Origin: Chitinophaga pinensis DSM 2588 | Lineage (GTDB): Bacteria; Bacteroidota; Bacteroidia; Chitinophagales; Chitinophagaceae | Assembly: GCF_000024005.1 (NCBI RefSeq) | Contig: NC_013132.1 | Coordinates: 2,474,001-2,538,000, forward strand | Length of the DNA: 64,000 nt | Direction of reading: 5' to 3' | Shown: positions 1-9,651 of the stretch, piece by piece | How the letters are laid out: each line of letters begins with the position of its first letter | How positions within the stretch are numbered: position 1 is the first letter of the stretch | Position numbers and translations under genes: made by a program | Notes under the pieces: model-generated | What the model was told of the DNA's origin: nothing | The model's database searches: none | What the model saw: only the letters and a program-made list of their open reading frames with translations

Positions 1-166
1 CCACATGATCGTCATGCCCGTGGGAGCAAAAGATATAATCTGCTTCTATCTTGTTGATATCCACTGTTTTTGCCAACTCGTTGTGTGTAATGAACGGGTC
101 AAAAACAATCTTCTTTCCTTTAATCTCTATCCCGAAACTCGAATGGCCGTAATAGGTAAACTTCAT
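1..166 (-). CDS. UPF0173-like metal-dependent hydrolase, N-terminal part (cut by window edge)
   Basis: The minus strand reads MKFTYYGHSSFGIEIKGKK from an ATG at 166 and stays open to the window edge, giving 55 residues. The start (YGHSSF...), the following strand IVFDPFITHN and the metal-binding motif SHGHDDH match metallo-beta-lactamase-fold hydrolases of the UlaG/YtkL (UPF0173) group, which bind two metal ions through the HxHxDH motif. Such proteins are usually about 225 residues, so roughly three quarters lies outside the window. The substrate in this family is mostly unknown. Confidence in the family is high because the motif and its spacing are intact; the cellular role is not inferred. 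Confidence 0.85.
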   Translation of the reverse strand, partial: MKFTYYGHSSFGIEIKGKKIVFDPFITHNELAKTVDINKIEADYIFCSHGHDDHV

Positions 167-360
167 CCTGCAGGTATCTATATGAACAATAGTATATAAC
201 TAACCAAGTGTACAAAAGTACAACGAATAGCCTATAATAAGGTCTAAGCCGCTATTTATTTATTCACAGCGCTTATACAAACAACTTGTTAATTAGTTAA
301 AAATGAATCACTTAATAAAATTTGTTAAAGTAAATCCAAATTCTGCCTTTCCTTACAATA

Positions 361-441
361 TCCGGGATGGCTGTACGTCATACCCGGATACAGCCTTCGG
401 TACCAAAAAAAATGTAAGCTGTACCGAAGGGTTTATTTTTG
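361..441 (+). promoter_or_regulatory. Two stem-loops and a -7-like box before the metallophosphoesterase gene
   Basis: Two inverted repeats lie in the 293-bp gap: a 6-bp stem (361-366 with 383-388) and a 10-bp perfect stem CCTTCGGTAC/GTACCGAAGG (394-403 with 421-430, 17-nt loop). The second is followed by a T-rich stretch at 432-440 that also reads TATTTTTG (434-441), fitting the Bacteroidota TAnnTTTG -7 box. It could be a terminator/attenuator or an upstream operator. The rest of the gap (167-360) shows nothing recognisable. Confidence 0.4.
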
Positions 442-459
442 CAAGGACAAATAAATCAT

Positions 460-1722
460 ATGCGCACCGGATGGAATTCGATAGTACTGATATTCATACT
501 GTTATTACTGGATCTTTACGTTTTCATGGCCATTAGGGCCATTTTCAGCCACTCTTCAAAGAGAGTCCGCAATATAGCAACCGGCACTTACTGGGCGGTT
601 TCTGCCCTGGTACTCATAACGATCGCTCTTTTGCCCTACCTGAACTGGCAGGACTGGCCGGCCAATACGCGCTCTTATATCCTGACCGTGCTCTTCGGGA
701 TCGTTTTTGCGAAAGTACTGGCGGCGGTATTTATGCTGCTGGACGATCTCCGTCGGGGTGTCCAGTGGATCATCAGTTATTTTACCCGGAGATCGCAACG
801 TACAGCTTCCTTACCGGGCGGTATCTCCCGTTCCCGCTTTTTCTCCCAGGTAGCCCTGCTGCTGGGTGGTGGTATGTTTGCTACCCTTATGTACGGATTG
901 TCCAATAAATACAACTACCGGGTACATAAACTGAAACTTTCCTTTAAAAACCTGCCGCCTGCTTTTAAAGGGCTGCGGATCGTGCAGATATCTGATATTC
1001 ATTCCGGTAGTCTGACTGACAAGGAAGCCGTGATCAAAGGCGTGGAAATGATCAATGCCCAGAAGGGGGATATCATCCTCTTTACCGGCGACCTGGTTAA
1101 TGACCGTGCTTCCGAGATGGACAACCTCATGGATGTGTTTCGCCAGGTGAAAGCGCCGATGGGGGTTTATTCTACCCTGGGTAACCACGATTATGGTGAT
1201 TATTACGCCTGGCCGGACAAAGATGCCAATGGTTACAGTGCATTGCGTACGCAAAACCTGGAGCAGCTGAAACAGGTGCACGCCGACATGGGCTGGCGCT
1301 TACTGATGAATGAACATGTGACGCTGGAACGTGGCGGACAGGAAATTGCGTTGCTGGGTATTGAGAACTGGAGTGCTATGAGTCGCTTCCCTAAATACGG
1401 CGACATGAAAAAGGCTTATGCGGGCGCCTCTCACCAGCCCTTTAAAATACTGATGTCGCACGATCCTACCCATTGGGATGCGCAGGTCAGAACAGAATAC
1501 CCTGATATTGATCTGATGCTGGCCGGTCATACCCACGGTATGCAGTTCGGTGTGGAAATCCCTGGTTTTAAATGGAGTCCCGCCCGTTTTATCTATAAAG
1601 AATGGGCAGGTCTCTATAAAGAAGGTAATCAGCGGCTGTATGTCAACAGGGGTTTCGGATTTCTGGGGTATCCAGGTCGTGTGGGGATCCTTCCGGAGAT
1701 CACTGTTATCGAACTGGCTTAA
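460..1722 (+). CDS. Membrane-anchored calcineurin-like metallophosphoesterase
   Basis: A 420-residue protein read from the ATG at 460; an in-frame TTG lies at 439, but the ATG starts directly before the first membrane segment. The first ~120 residues hold three to four hydrophobic segments (for example IVLIFILLLLDLYVF), followed by a Ser/Thr-phosphatase-like domain. All metal-ligand motifs are present in order: DIH near residue 179, GDL near 210, GNHD at about 241-244, a SHDP motif near 340, and GHTHG near 356. This matches the YkuE/YaeI-type phosphoesterases that sit on the membrane and act on phospho-lipids or cell-wall related phosphoesters. The substrate here is unknown. It appears to be a single-gene unit. 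Confidence 0.88.
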   Translation: MRTGWNSIVLIFILLLLDLYVFMAIRAIFSHSSKRVRNIATGTYWAVSALVLITIALLPYLNWQDWPANTRSYILTVLFGIVFAKVLAAVFMLLDDLRRGVQWIISYFTRRSQRTASLPGGISRSRFFSQVALLLGGGMFATLMYGLSNKYNYRVHKLKLSFKNLPPAFKGLRIVQISDIHSGSLTDKEAVIKGVEMINAQKGDIILFTGDLVNDRASEMDNLMDVFRQVKAPMGVYSTLGNHDYGDYYAWPDKDANGYSALRTQNLEQLKQVHADMGWRLLMNEHVTLERGGQEIALLGIENWSAMSRFPKYGDMKKAYAGASHQPFKILMSHDPTHWDAQVRTEYPDIDLMLAGHTHGMQFGVEIPGFKWSPARFIYKEWAGLYKEGNQRLYVNRGFGFLGYPGRVGILPEITVIELA

Positions 1723-1847
1723 TTGATTGCGGTGTCCGGTCGGGCCGGACACCATAATCACCGACAGGCAGGCGGTTTCCATCGACTATCAGCTAGGGGC
1801 TATCGACTATTTGCGTTATCTTGCAGGCGTATAAAAATGCTCCATGC

Positions 1848-2804
1848 ATGCGCTGCTGCTTTATCATTTTATTTCTGTTATGTAGTCAGGCTGCTATGTG
1901 TCAGTCCCTAGCCGAGTTGGAAAAACAACTGGACTCCCTGCTGAGAAAGCGGGAGAAAAGTGAGTTGATCATAGGGGTGGGCTATGGAAACAGTCCGGCG
2001 TACGGGAAAAAGACAACGACCTATGAGACGCCGGTTATCATGAAGCCATTTTTATCCCCCACACTTTCCTATTATCATAAGTCCGGACTTTTTGCAAGCG
2101 CCAGTTCCTATTACCTGTTTGAGGCAATAGGTAAACCCTGGTTTGAATGGGACCTTTCAATAGGGTATGATTATTCTAAAAACCGGAAATTCCTGACCGG
2201 TATATCATACACCCGCTATATTTTCACTGATTCTTCTGATATTCCGGTTACGCCCATCAACAATGAGCTGTTTGCCTATTTTTATTATCGCGACTGGTGG
2301 TTACAACCTGGTATCAGCCTTGATCTCGGATGGGGCAGTGCGCAGGAAACCCTGGCCGGTGGCCGTTTAAGCAGGAATCTGTCCGGAACAGACTTTAATA
2401 TCGTCGGCGCCGTACGTCACCCTTTTATTTTCCTGGATGTACTGAAGCATGACGATGCTGTATTGCTGACGCCATCTATCGGCGTGACTGCGGGAACTGC
2501 TAATTACTACAGCAACCTCAAAGCGTTTCAATATATGTCCCGTTCTCCCAAACTGCATTCTGAGTGGAACAGGAATCCGCCGGGGGGCGACAGACCGCCA
2601 ACTGCCGATGCAGTCAGGAGCTTCCTGAGTTCTTCTACCAAAACCGGTTTTGAAATGAGGGCAGTTGATGTGACCCTCAATGCTTCCTATGTGATCGGAA
2701 AGGTGACGATATCCCCGTCCTATACCGTTTTTAAACCATTCCAGGGAGAGGATAAAAGCCTGATCGGATACTTTACTGCAAGATTGGGTCTTACCTTCAA
2801 ATAA
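1848..2804 (+). CDS. Secreted outer-membrane-like protein of unknown function
   Basis: About 318 residues from the ATG at 1848, chosen because it begins a signal peptide (MRCCFIILFLLCSQAAMCQ, then SLAELEKQLDSLL); an upstream TTG would add nine polar residues. After cleavage comes a short coiled-coil-like piece (LEKQLDSLLRKREK), then many alternating polar/aromatic strands (SYYHKSGLFASASSYYLF, WFEWDLSIGYDYSK) ending in a strand with LGLTFK at the C-terminus. That pattern is typical of small outer-membrane beta-barrels in Bacteroidota. No family name is recognised. Confidence 0.65.
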   Translation: MRCCFIILFLLCSQAAMCQSLAELEKQLDSLLRKREKSELIIGVGYGNSPAYGKKTTTYETPVIMKPFLSPTLSYYHKSGLFASASSYYLFEAIGKPWFEWDLSIGYDYSKNRKFLTGISYTRYIFTDSSDIPVTPINNELFAYFYYRDWWLQPGISLDLGWGSAQETLAGGRLSRNLSGTDFNIVGAVRHPFIFLDVLKHDDAVLLTPSIGVTAGTANYYSNLKAFQYMSRSPKLHSEWNRNPPGGDRPPTADAVRSFLSSSTKTGFEMRAVDVTLNASYVIGKVTISPSYTVFKPFQGEDKSLIGYFTARLGLTFK

Positions 2805-2870
2805 TCTGTATACTTCTCACGTTATTAAATTTCCTATTTTATTATCCACACGTTGCCATGTGTTAATAAA

Positions 2871-2898
2871 AATAGCACGTAATTTGCTACGTGTTATT
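2871..2898. repeat. Intergenic stem-loop (11 bp)
   Basis: AATAGCACGTA (2871-2881) pairs with TACGTGTTATT (2888-2898), with one G-T wobble and a 6-nt loop. There is no T-run after it, so it is not a classical terminator. It may stabilise the 3' end of the upstream message. Confidence 0.4.
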
Positions 2899-2995
2899 TA
2901 GGGGTATGCTTTGTGAGGAACGTTATCTATAATCAGATCTGGAAAAACCTTTAATAACAATACAATTTTCATCCTCTTCGAAAAAAAACAACTAT

Positions 2996-3613
2996 ATGAA
3001 AAAACTGTTTCTCGCGATCGCAGTACTCAGCGTGACTGCCGTTTCTACTGTAAATGCTCAGACAAAATTCTTAAGATTCGGTCTTAAAGGTGGTGCAAAC
3101 CTGGGTAAACTGGACGGTCAGGGTTACAAAGATGGCTTCAAGCTCGGTTACCACCTGGGTGGTTTTGCACAGGTAAATCTTAGCAAAGGTTTTGGTGTAC
3201 AGGGTGAGTTGATCTTCTCTTCTTCTACTGTAAAAACTACAGACAATTTTAATGAGGTAATCAATCCGGACAATCTGAATGATCCTACCAACAACGACAA
3301 AAAAATCAAACTGAACTACCTGAGCATCCCATTGCTGGCAAACATCTCTTTGGGTAGCCCGCGTGTGAAACTACAGGTTGGTCCTCAGTTCAGCGCACTT
3401 GTAAGTGACAAGAACGTGATTAAAGGTGCAGACGAAGCTTTCAAAGGCGGCGATGTATCCGGCGTTGCCGGTCTGTGGTTACAGCTGCCTATCATTAATA
3501 TCAGTGCCCGTTACATCGTTGGCTTCACTGACGTTAAAGGTGTAAGCACTGTAACGGACAGAGGTAACTGGAAAAACCAGGCGATTCAGCTGGGTGTAGG
3601 TGTGACATTATAA
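2996..3613 (+). CDS. Porin-family outer-membrane beta-barrel protein
   Basis: A 205-residue protein with a clear signal peptide (MKKLFLAIAVLSVTAVSTVNAQ) and a barrel body that starts FLRFGLKGGANLGKLDG, the usual opening of the outer-membrane beta-barrel family PF13568. Strands such as LGYHLGGFAQVNLSKGFGVQ and INISARYIVGFTD follow, and the last residues (IQLGVGVTL) form a terminal strand ending in a hydrophobic residue, as barrel-assembly substrates do. Members are abundant in Bacteroidota and rarely have assigned functions. The gene is monocistronic, with a strong terminator 25 bases after the stop. Confidence 0.85.
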   Translation: MKKLFLAIAVLSVTAVSTVNAQTKFLRFGLKGGANLGKLDGQGYKDGFKLGYHLGGFAQVNLSKGFGVQGELIFSSSTVKTTDNFNEVINPDNLNDPTNNDKKIKLNYLSIPLLANISLGSPRVKLQVGPQFSALVSDKNVIKGADEAFKGGDVSGVAGLWLQLPIINISARYIVGFTDVKGVSTVTDRGNWKNQAIQLGVGVTL

Positions 3614-3637
3614 GATATCGGTCAGATCATATTGCAG

Positions 3638-3669
3638 GTCACCTCGTCTGAAAGCGGGGTGACTTTTTT
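3638..3669 (+). terminator. Rho-independent terminator after the porin-like gene
   Basis: An 8-bp stem GTCACCTC/GGGGTGAC (3638-3645 with 3656-3663, one G-T pair) is followed by six T at 3664-3669. Confidence 0.85.
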
Positions 3670-3787
3670 AATTTTAGCTTTTTCTGTTCGTGGCATTAAT
3701 CTTGACAATATACCTATGCTTATAAAAAAGAAAGGAAAAGAGGTCGCAGGCTGACAAATTGGCCGCTTTTCTGTTTAAATTACGCAG

Positions 3788-6190
3788 ATGAATAAATTCT
3801 ATTTTGCAAACTCGGAAGAAGAGATGGAGTTCATGCCGATTATCCCTCTGAACGAGGAGACTGATGGGCTGGAAGATGATAAAATACCTGATGAACTGGC
3901 GTTATTGCCACTTAGAAATACAGTACTTTTTCCTGGCGTAGTGCTGCCAATCACAGTTGGCAGAGACAAATCCATAAAGGCAGTGAATGATGCCTATAAG
4001 GCAGATAAGCTGATCGGTGTGGTTGCACAAAAGGATAGTACCGTTGAGGATCCCAACCTTGTAGATCTTTCCAATGTAGGCACTGTAGCCCGCATTGTTA
4101 AACTGATAAAAATGCCGGATGGTGGCACAACCATCATTATTCAGGGTCGTAAACGTTTCAAAATCAGTGAAGTAGTTTCGGAAGATCCTTATTTCAAAGC
4201 CCGTATCGAATTGTTGCAGGATGAAATAGTGACAGACGATCCGGAATTTGACGCTTATATCTCCTCCATCAAAGACCTGGCAGGTCAGATCATTCAGTTA
4301 TCACCTAATCTGCCATCTGAAGCCAGCATCATCCTGAAGAACATTGAAAATGAGTCTTTCCTGGTGCACTTTGTATCCTCCAACCTGAACTGTGATCTGA
4401 AAGATAAACAGCAGCTGCTGGAAATCAATAACCTGCGCACCCGTGCAGAGTTATTACTGAAGCTGTTACAGGTGGAACTGCAATTGGCGGAGCTGAAAAA
4501 CAAGATTACCAATAAAACCAAGGCAGATCTCGATAAACAACAACGTGAATATTTCCTGCAGCAGCAGCTGAAATCCATCAAGGAAGAACTGGGGGGCGAT
4601 TCTAACGACCGTGAGGTAAAGGAATTGCAGCGTAAGGCAGAAACGAAACAATGGACGGAAGCAGCCGCAGAATTATTCCGCAAGGGTATTGAGAAGCTGG
4701 AGCGTATGCATCCCAGCACACCGGATTACTCCGTGGTGTACAATCACCTGGATCTGATGCTGGACCTGCCATGGAAGCATTATACAGAAGACAGTTACGA
4801 CCTGAAAAAGGCGAAAAAGATACTGGACAACGACCACTATGGTATGGACAAGATCAAGGAGCGTATCCTGGAATACCTGGCCGTACTGAAACTGAAAGGT
4901 GACATGAAGTCGCCGATCCTGTGTTTTGTGGGTCCTCCGGGTATTGGTAAAACCTCCCTGGGTCGTTCTATAGCCAGTGCGATCGGCCGTAAGTATGTAA
5001 GACTCAGCCTTGGCGGTCTGCATGACGAAAGTGAGATCAGAGGTCACCGTAAGACGTACATCGGCGCTATGCCGGGTCGTCTTTTACAGTCCATCCGTAA
5101 GGTGAAAACATCCAATCCGGTAATGATCCTGGATGAGATTGATAAGATAGGTAACGACCATCGTGGCGATCCAAGTTCTGCGATGCTGGAAGTACTGGAT
5201 CCTGAACAGAACGGCACTTTTTATGACAACTACCTGGAGCTGGAATATGACCTGAGCAAGGTGTTGTTTATTGCTACTGCGAATAATATCAATGCGATCA
5301 GTCCCGCTTTACGCGACAGGCTGGAAATCATTGACCTGAGTGGTTATTCCATTGAAGAAAAGGTGGAAATCGCGAAGCGTCACCTGGTGCCAAAACAGAA
5401 AGAGGCACACGGTTTGAAATCCCTTAAAATGCGTATCAGCAATGGTATACTGGAAAGGATCGTACAGGATTACACCCGTGAAAGCGGTGTACGTGAACTG
5501 GACAGACAGCTGGCTTCTATCATGCGTGCAATTGCCAAGGATGTGGCGCTGGAGGAAGAAATTCCGGATAGTTTGACGGAAGAGCATGTGGAGCGTATCC
5601 TGGGTAAAGGCCGTTATTCTAATGAGATCTATAAAGTGGGTAATCCTCCCGGCGTAGCCGTAGGATTGGCCTGGACATATGTAGGGGGAGATATCCTGTT
5701 TATCGAGACCAGTCTGAGTGAAGGAAAAGGAGAGCTGAAACTGACCGGTAACCTGGGTAATGTGATGAAGGAGTCAGTAAGTACGGCCTTGAGCTATCTG
5801 CAGGCACATGCAGCGGAGTTCAAAATCGATCCGAAGTTATTCGGACAGCGTACTATTCACGTACATGTGCCGGAAGGCGCGGTACCGAAGGATGGTCCGA
5901 GTGCGGGTATTACCATGCTGACGGCATTGACGTCTGCTTTTACCGGCAGAAAGGTGAAGTCTTACCTGGCGATGACGGGCGAGATCACCCTGCGCGGACA
6001 GGTACTGCCGGTGGGAGGTATCAAGGAAAAGATCCTGGCTGCCAAAAGGGCGGGTATTAAGGAAATCATCCTGTGCTGGCAGAATGAAAAGGATATTAAG
6101 GAGATCAATCCCGACTATATCAAGGGCCTGAAATTTCATTTTGTAAAAGAAATGAACCAAGTGGTAGATATAGCGTTATTAAAGAAGTAA
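3788..6190 (+). CDS. lon: Lon protease (LonA, ATP-dependent)
   Basis: An 800-residue cytosolic ATP-dependent serine protease that degrades misfolded and regulatory proteins. The order is standard: an N-terminal substrate-binding LAN domain ([16 protein letters not shown], about 35-240), a coiled-coil linker, an AAA+ module with Walker [10 protein letters not shown] (about 382-390) and Walker B VMILDEID, and a C-terminal protease domain with catalytic Ser705 in [10 protein letters not shown] and Lys748 in GGIKEKI. The length fits the family (about 780-820), with a 20-residue acidic N-terminal extension ([11 protein letters not shown]...). It stands alone between two terminators. No heat-shock operator such as CIRCE is seen upstream. 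Confidence 0.97.
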   Translation: MNKFYFANSEEEMEFMPIIPLNEETDGLEDDKIPDELALLPLRNTVLFPGVVLPITVGRDKSIKAVNDAYKADKLIGVVAQKDSTVEDPNLVDLSNVGTVARIVKLIKMPDGGTTIIIQGRKRFKISEVVSEDPYFKARIELLQDEIVTDDPEFDAYISSIKDLAGQIIQLSPNLPSEASIILKNIENESFLVHFVSSNLNCDLKDKQQLLEINNLRTRAELLLKLLQVELQLAELKNKITNKTKADLDKQQREYFLQQQLKSIKEELGGDSNDREVKELQRKAETKQWTEAAAELFRKGIEKLERMHPSTPDYSVVYNHLDLMLDLPWKHYTEDSYDLKKAKKILDNDHYGMDKIKERILEYLAVLKLKGDMKSPILCFVGPPGIGKTSLGRSIASAIGRKYVRLSLGGLHDESEIRGHRKTYIGAMPGRLLQSIRKVKTSNPVMILDEIDKIGNDHRGDPSSAMLEVLDPEQNGTFYDNYLELEYDLSKVLFIATANNINAISPALRDRLEIIDLSGYSIEEKVEIAKRHLVPKQKEAHGLKSLKMRISNGILERIVQDYTRESGVRELDRQLASIMRAIAKDVALEEEIPDSLTEEHVERILGKGRYSNEIYKVGNPPGVAVGLAWTYVGGDILFIETSLSEGKGELKLTGNLGNVMKESVSTALSYLQAHAAEFKIDPKLFGQRTIHVHVPEGAVPKDGPSAGITMLTALTSAFTGRKVKSYLAMTGEITLRGQVLPVGGIKEKILAAKRAGIKEIILCWQNEKDIKEINPDYIKGLKFHFVKEMNQVVDIALLKK

Positions 6191-6261
6191 CATTTCACTG
6201 TCGGTCTTTTTAACAGTTGTGACCGGCAATGGATACTAATGTTGATTGTTTTAAGGGTTTA

Positions 6262-6308
6262 ACCGAAGCCATTCTCCAGATGACGGGAATGGCTTCGGTA
6301 TTTTTTTT
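6262..6308 (+). terminator. Strong rho-independent terminator after lon
   Basis: A perfect 13-bp stem ACCGAAGCCATTC/GAATGGCTTCGGT (6262-6274 with 6287-6299) is followed by eight T (6301-6308). The next gene begins only 7-16 bases later, so porQ transcription must start within or upstream of this hairpin. Confidence 0.9.
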
Positions 6309-6323
6309 AGCTTTATGCTTCCT

Positions 6324-7376
6324 ATGAGGAAGAACATTATTGCGCTATTGCTCGCATTGCCATACCTATGTTGTCTGATACCGTCTGCCAAAGCCCAGGT
6401 GCTGGGTGGAAAAAATGTGTTTTCATTCCTTGATCTTCCGGTAGCACCACAGGTGGCTGCATTAGGCAGTACAAATGTGAGTTTACAGAATAACGACATT
6501 GCTTTATCTTCTCTCAATCCGGCCTTATTGCGTCCGTCTATGGACCAGCATCTGCAGGTGAATTATACCAATTATTTCGGGGGAGTACAGTATGCCCATG
6601 CGCTTTTCGGCTATCATGCAGAGAAATACCAGACGACCTTTGCGGGTGGGATACAATATATCAATTATGGCAGGATCACGGAGACGGATGCTACCGGCAT
6701 GGCGCAGGGTACATTCTGGCCCCGGGATATGGCGATTCAGGTAACTGCTTCCCGCCGTTACCTGGAAAGGTGGTTTTATGGTCTCACCATGCAATATGTA
6801 CATTCAGCCTATCAGCAGTACAAGGCTTCCGGACTGGCATTTCATGTAGGGCTGAACTACCAGGATACAGCGCATCACTGGCAGGCCGGTCTGGTATTCC
6901 GTAATATGGGGGTGCAGCTGAAGACGTATACGAAGGGTAACCAGGAACCTTTGCCTTTCGACCTGCAGGTGGGTGTTTCAAAGAAACTGGAAGGTGCGCC
7001 TTTACAGTTTTCAGCAACGATCCACCATGTGCATCAATTTGATGTGCGTTATGCAGATCCTGACTTCCGGGAGGGAACGGTTATTTCTGATGGCGATACG
7101 GCGCGTACGGGAGGAACAGCCGATAAAATATTCCGGCATTTTATCCTGGCTGCGCAATGGGAGATAGGGCGTTACATTGAGCTGACAACGGCGTATAATC
7201 ATCTTCGCCGGCAGGAGCTGGGGATGCCGCAGCAAAAGGGCATGAGTGGTTTTTCAGGCGGTCTGGGGATCATTACGAGGAGGTTGCAGTTAAGATATGC
7301 CCGTTCCTGGTATCAGCGGAGTGAGGCGCTCAATCAACTGGGGATTAATTTACCGTTAAAGGAATGGCGGTATTAA
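6324..7376 (+). CDS. porQ: Type IX secretion system protein PorQ
   Basis: 350 residues from the ATG at 6324 (MRKNIIALLLALPYLCCL...); another ATG at 6315 would add only MLP. A signal peptide ends at AKAQ, followed by the PorQ signature VLGGKNVFSFLDLPVAPQVA, ALGSTNVSL and DIALSSLNPALL. The rest is a beta-barrel of the FadL-like kind with YAHALFGYHAEKYQTTFAGG and a terminal strand ending in WRY. In Porphyromonas gingivalis PorQ is an outer-membrane component needed for type IX export of CTD cargo. That pathway is represented elsewhere in this window by the CHU_C protein and PorP. It lies alone between lon and a terminator shared with pdxJ. Confidence 0.85.
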   Translation: MRKNIIALLLALPYLCCLIPSAKAQVLGGKNVFSFLDLPVAPQVAALGSTNVSLQNNDIALSSLNPALLRPSMDQHLQVNYTNYFGGVQYAHALFGYHAEKYQTTFAGGIQYINYGRITETDATGMAQGTFWPRDMAIQVTASRRYLERWFYGLTMQYVHSAYQQYKASGLAFHVGLNYQDTAHHWQAGLVFRNMGVQLKTYTKGNQEPLPFDLQVGVSKKLEGAPLQFSATIHHVHQFDVRYADPDFREGTVISDGDTARTGGTADKIFRHFILAAQWEIGRYIELTTAYNHLRRQELGMPQQKGMSGFSGGLGIITRRLQLRYARSWYQRSEALNQLGINLPLKEWRY

Positions 7377-7390
7377 GGAATAAAAGAAAA

Positions 7391-7419
7391 GGGATGACAG
7401 TTACGTCATCCCTTTTTTT
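7391..7419. terminator. Shared terminator between porQ and pdxJ
   Basis: An 8-bp stem GGGATGAC/GTCATCCC (7391-7398 with 7405-7412) has seven T on the plus side (7413-7419) and an A-rich stretch on the other, so it can stop convergent transcripts from both sides. Confidence 0.85.
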
Positions 7420-7438
7420 ATGCAATATCATGTATTGG

Positions 7439-8176
7439 CTATTCTATCTCTGTGAGTTGTCTTTTGTACAGCTGGATGGTATTTTCCAGACCATAATACA
7501 GCGCATCACATACGAGTGCATGTCCGATGGATACTTCTTTTAACTGCGGAATATGCAGTTTAAAGAAGCGCAGGTTATCGAGATTCAGATCATGTCCGGC
7601 ATTCAGTTCCAGGCCAGTAGCAGTAGCTGCGCGTGCAGTGTCTTTATAGGCGTTGAATAACTGGAGGTTCTGTGGTTGCGTACGGGCACGTTCAAACTCT
7701 TCCGCATAGGGGCCGGTATAGAGTTCTATACGGTCAGCGCCGGCAGTTTTAGCTGCTTCAACTTTATCAGTTTCTGCATTGAGGAAGATAGAAACACGGA
7801 TACCGGCAGCTTTCAGTGTACCGATCACTTCACGGAGGAAGGACTGGTGCTGAATGGTATCCCAGCCGGTATTGGAAGTAATGGCATCTGGCGGATCGGG
7901 CACGAGGGTAGCCTGATGTGGCTTCACGGACAATACGAGATCCATGAATTCTTTAGAAGGATAGCCTTCGATATTGAATTCTGTTGTTACCAATGGTTTC
8001 AGGTCAATCACATCCTGGTAGCGGATATGTCTTTCATCCGGTCTTGGGTGTACGGTGATACCGTCTGCGCCGAAACGCTCACAATCCTGCGCCACTTTCA
8101 GAATATCCGGCATATTGCCACCCCGCGCATTACGGAGAGTAGCAAATTTGTTGATGTTTACGCTTAGCTTGGTCAT
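7439..8176 (-). CDS. pdxJ: Pyridoxine 5'-phosphate synthase PdxJ
   Basis: A 245-residue TIM-barrel enzyme that condenses 1-deoxyxylulose 5-phosphate with 3-amino-2-oxopropyl phosphate to make pyridoxine 5'-phosphate, the last ring-forming step of the DXP-dependent vitamin B6 pathway. The sequence starts with the family hallmark LSVNINKFATLRNARGG; ITVHPRPDERHI and LNAGHDLNLDN carry phosphate-binding and catalytic residues, and ELYTGPYAEEF is conserved. Length is normal (about 240). dxr lies 15 kb away; both pathways use 1-deoxyxylulose 5-phosphate. A TAnnTTTG box sits only four bases upstream of the start codon. Confidence 0.96.
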   Translation of the reverse strand: MTKLSVNINKFATLRNARGGNMPDILKVAQDCERFGADGITVHPRPDERHIRYQDVIDLKPLVTTEFNIEGYPSKEFMDLVLSVKPHQATLVPDPPDAITSNTGWDTIQHQSFLREVIGTLKAAGIRVSIFLNAETDKVEAAKTAGADRIELYTGPYAEEFERARTQPQNLQLFNAYKDTARAATATGLELNAGHDLNLDNLRFFKLHIPQLKEVSIGHALVCDALYYGLENTIQLYKRQLTEIE

Positions 8177-8180
8177 AGTG

Positions 8181-8188
8181 CAAAATTA
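8181..8188 (-). promoter_or_regulatory. Possible -7 box immediately before pdxJ
   Basis: The minus strand reads TAATTTTG, matching TAnnTTTG, with the start codon four bases downstream. No TTTG is found at the -33 position. If used, the transcript would be nearly leaderless. Confidence 0.3.
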
Positions 8189-8237
8189 GTGGAATTACGT
8201 GGATACTCCATCGTGACAGATAATGGGTTATACAACT

Positions 8238-8278
8238 AAAAAGCAATAGCCCATAACTGTTCAGCTATGGGCTATTGC
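8238..8278 (-). terminator. Terminator after ahcY
   Basis: A perfect 13-bp stem GCAATAGCCCATA/TATGGGCTATTGC (8243-8255 with 8266-8278) is followed on the minus strand by five U (8242-8238). Confidence 0.85.
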
Positions 8279-8298
8279 GAATATAATGATTAATCAGA

Positions 8299-9627
8299 TT
8301 AGTATCTGTAGTAATCCGGTTTGAACGGACCTTCAGCAGGGATGTTCAGGTAAGCGGACTGTGTTGGTGTCAGGATGTCCAGTTCCACACCGATTTTCTT
8401 CAGGTGCAGACGGGCAACTTTTTCATCCAGGTGCTTAGGCAGAACGTATACTTTGTTTTCGTAGTTGTTTGCGTTCAGCCACAGTTCCAGCTGAGCCAGT
8501 GTCTGGTTGGTGAAGGAGTTACTCATTACGAAAGACGGGTGACCGGTAGCACAACCCAGGTTTACCAGGCGACCTTCAGCCAGCAGGATGATATCTTTAC
8601 CATCGATGGTGTATTTATCTACCTGTGGTTTGATTTCAACTTTGGTATTACCGTAGTTTTTGTTCAACCATGCAACGTCGATCTCGATATCGAAGTGACC
8701 GATATTAGATACGATACATTTATCTTTCATCAGTTTGAAGTGCTCTCCGGTGATGATATCGCGGCAACCGGTAGTGGTAACGATGATATCTGCTTCTTTA
8801 ACAGCGTCGTTCATCTTTTTCACTTCGTAACCTTCCATTGCGGCCTGCAGTGCACAGATCGGGTCAATTTCAGTAACGATTACACGGGCGCCTGCACCTC
8901 TCAGGGATTCAGCAGAACCTTTACCTACGTCACCGAAACCGGCAACTACGGCAACTTTACCGGCAATCATCACGTCAGTAGCACGACGGATCGCATCTAC
9001 GCAGGATTCGCGGCAACCGTATTTGTTATCAAATTTAGATTTGGTAACAGAGTCGTTGATGTTGATCGCAGGAACAGGCAGGGTGCCTTTTTCCATACGC
9101 TCGTACAGACGGTGAACACCGGTAGTGGTTTCTTCACTTAGTCCTTTTATGTGCTGGATCAGCTCAGTGTATTTATCGAATACCATGTTGGTCAGGTCAC
9201 CACCATCGTCCAGGATCATGTTCAACGGACGGTCAGCGCTACCGAAGAACAGGGTCTGTTCAATACACCAGTCAAAATCCTGTTCGTTCAGACCTTTCCA
9301 TGCAAATACAGGTACACCTGCAGCAGCAACAGCAGCAGCAGCATGATCCTGTGTAGAGAAGATATTGCAGGAGCTCCAGCGTACTTCAGCACCCAGGTGT
9401 ACCAGGGTTTCGATCAGTACAGCTGTCTGGATAGTCATGTGCAGACAACCGGCAATACGCGCACCCTGTAAAGGCTTGGTGTTACCGTATTCTTCTCTTA
9501 AAGACATCAGACCGGGCATCTCGGCTTCTGCAAGTTCAATTTCCTTACGTCCCCATTCAGCCAGAGACATATCTTTTACCTTGTAGGCAAGGTTAAAGTC
9601 GATGTTAGAGTTTGCTACTGTAGACAT
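8299..9627 (-). CDS. ahcY: Adenosylhomocysteinase (S-adenosylhomocysteine hydrolase)
   Basis: 442 residues. The cytosolic NAD-dependent enzyme splits S-adenosylhomocysteine into adenosine and homocysteine and so removes the product inhibitor of methyltransferases. Seen here: substrate-domain motifs ([24 protein letters not shown]), the NAD-binding loop [10 protein letters not shown] at about 230-239, the [10 protein letters not shown] segment that selects NAD, and the terminal PFKPDYYRY, where Lys and Tyr reach into the partner subunit's cofactor site. Length fits the 430-470 range. It is transcribed alone, with a candidate promoter 13 bases upstream of the ATG and a strong terminator. Confidence 0.97.
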   Translation of the reverse strand: MSTVANSNIDFNLAYKVKDMSLAEWGRKEIELAEAEMPGLMSLREEYGNTKPLQGARIAGCLHMTIQTAVLIETLVHLGAEVRWSSCNIFSTQDHAAAAVAAAGVPVFAWKGLNEQDFDWCIEQTLFFGSADRPLNMILDDGGDLTNMVFDKYTELIQHIKGLSEETTTGVHRLYERMEKGTLPVPAININDSVTKSKFDNKYGCRESCVDAIRRATDVMIAGKVAVVAGFGDVGKGSAESLRGAGARVIVTEIDPICALQAAMEGYEVKKMNDAVKEADIIVTTTGCRDIITGEHFKLMKDKCIVSNIGHFDIEIDVAWLNKNYGNTKVEIKPQVDKYTIDGKDIILLAEGRLVNLGCATGHPSFVMSNSFTNQTLAQLELWLNANNYENKVYVLPKHLDEKVARLHLKKIGVELDILTPTQSAYLNIPAEGPFKPDYYRY

Positions 9628-9643
9628 TTATTCTTGTTTTGTG

Positions 9644-9651
9644 CAAATCTA
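9644..9651 (-). promoter_or_regulatory. -7 box of the ahcY promoter
   Basis: The minus strand reads TAGATTTG, matching Bacteroidota TAnnTTTG, about 17 bases upstream of the ahcY ATG. The -33 region has only a weak match. No riboswitch fold is evident in the short leader. Confidence 0.45.

Noticed and set aside
303..536. A 77-residue frame overlapping the metallophosphoesterase start
   Set aside because: It crosses the two stem-loops and the start of a well-supported gene in another frame.
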